A DNA stretch of 6,255 bases, taken from an uncultured Streptococcus sp. Lineage in GTDB: Bacteria > Bacillota > Bacilli > Lactobacillales > Streptococcaceae. The notes beneath the pieces are model-generated. The model was not told the origin of the DNA. It ran no database searches and saw only the letters and a program-made list of their open reading frames with translations. The DNA is taken from assembly GCF_959025735.1 (NCBI RefSeq), contig NZ_CAUFJQ010000101.1, forward strand, positions 1-6,255, written 5' to 3'. The position numbers were made by a program, and so were the translations under genes. How positions within the stretch are numbered: the stretch's first letter is position 1; each line of letters begins with the position of its first letter. Below, piece after piece: positions 6,201 through 6,255 of this stretch.

Positions 6201-6238
6201 GAGGCTGGGACAAAAGTCCTAGCCTCTTAATTGTTTTT
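6201..6238 (+). terminator. Rho-independent terminator of ldh
   Basis: Arms GAGGCTGGGAC (6201-6211) and GTCCTAGCCTC (6216-6226) pair over 11 positions with one G-U pair and an AAAA loop. Flanking AATTAA / TTAATT (6193-6198 and 6227-6232) could lengthen the stem past a two-base bulge. The T tract (TTAATTGTTTTT) is interrupted. The stem begins 11 bases after the ldh stop. The GGCTGGGACAAAAGTCC type of hairpin is, from memory, a recurrent one in streptococcal genomes. Confidence 0.85.
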
Positions 6239-6255
6239 GGATTGTCGAGCAAGAC

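Overview
The window looks like chromosomal DNA of a Streptococcus, most likely of the mitis/sanguinis group. This rests on AT-rich sequence, a lactate dehydrogenase and a DNA gyrase A that read as typical streptococcal proteins, and the streptococcal arrangement srtA-gyrA next to a divergent ldh. Species cannot be fixed from the sequence alone. Nothing suggests a mobile element, prophage, CRISPR array, tRNA or rRNA; this is core housekeeping DNA.

Layout from left to right. Positions 1-539 (+) hold the 3' part of rex, the NADH/NAD+-sensing repressor, whose start lies outside the window. A bidirectional hairpin terminator (559-593) separates it from the convergent radC (592-1275, -). Upstream of radC is a near-consensus ComX (SigX) box, so radC is probably a late competence gene. 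Next comes a 92-residue protein I do not recognise (1330-1608, -), with a GTG start and a very strong ribosome binding site. The gap 1609-1790 holds its likely promoter, a cre-like site and the terminator of the next operon. srtA (1791-2534, -) follows gyrA (2548-5004, -) after 13 bases, so the two are probably co-transcribed from an extended -10 promoter in front of gyrA. The divergent ldh gene (5203-6189, +) closes the window, followed by a hairpin terminator and about 20 bases of unassigned sequence.

The 198-base gyrA-ldh intergenic region is the main regulatory hub. It carries the gyrA -10 element on one strand, a near-consensus ldh promoter on the other, and a one-mismatch CcpA operator (cre) between them, at about -64 from the inferred ldh start point. 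This geometry suits activation of ldh by CcpA during rapid sugar use. LDH regenerates NAD+ from the NADH made in glycolysis, and Rex senses that same ratio; the two genes sharing a window makes a Rex operator worth looking for, but I could not find a convincing one.

I did not find a previously undescribed system here. The observations most worth following up are the ComX box at radC, the cre between gyrA and ldh, the second cre-like site, and the unrecognised 92-residue gene.
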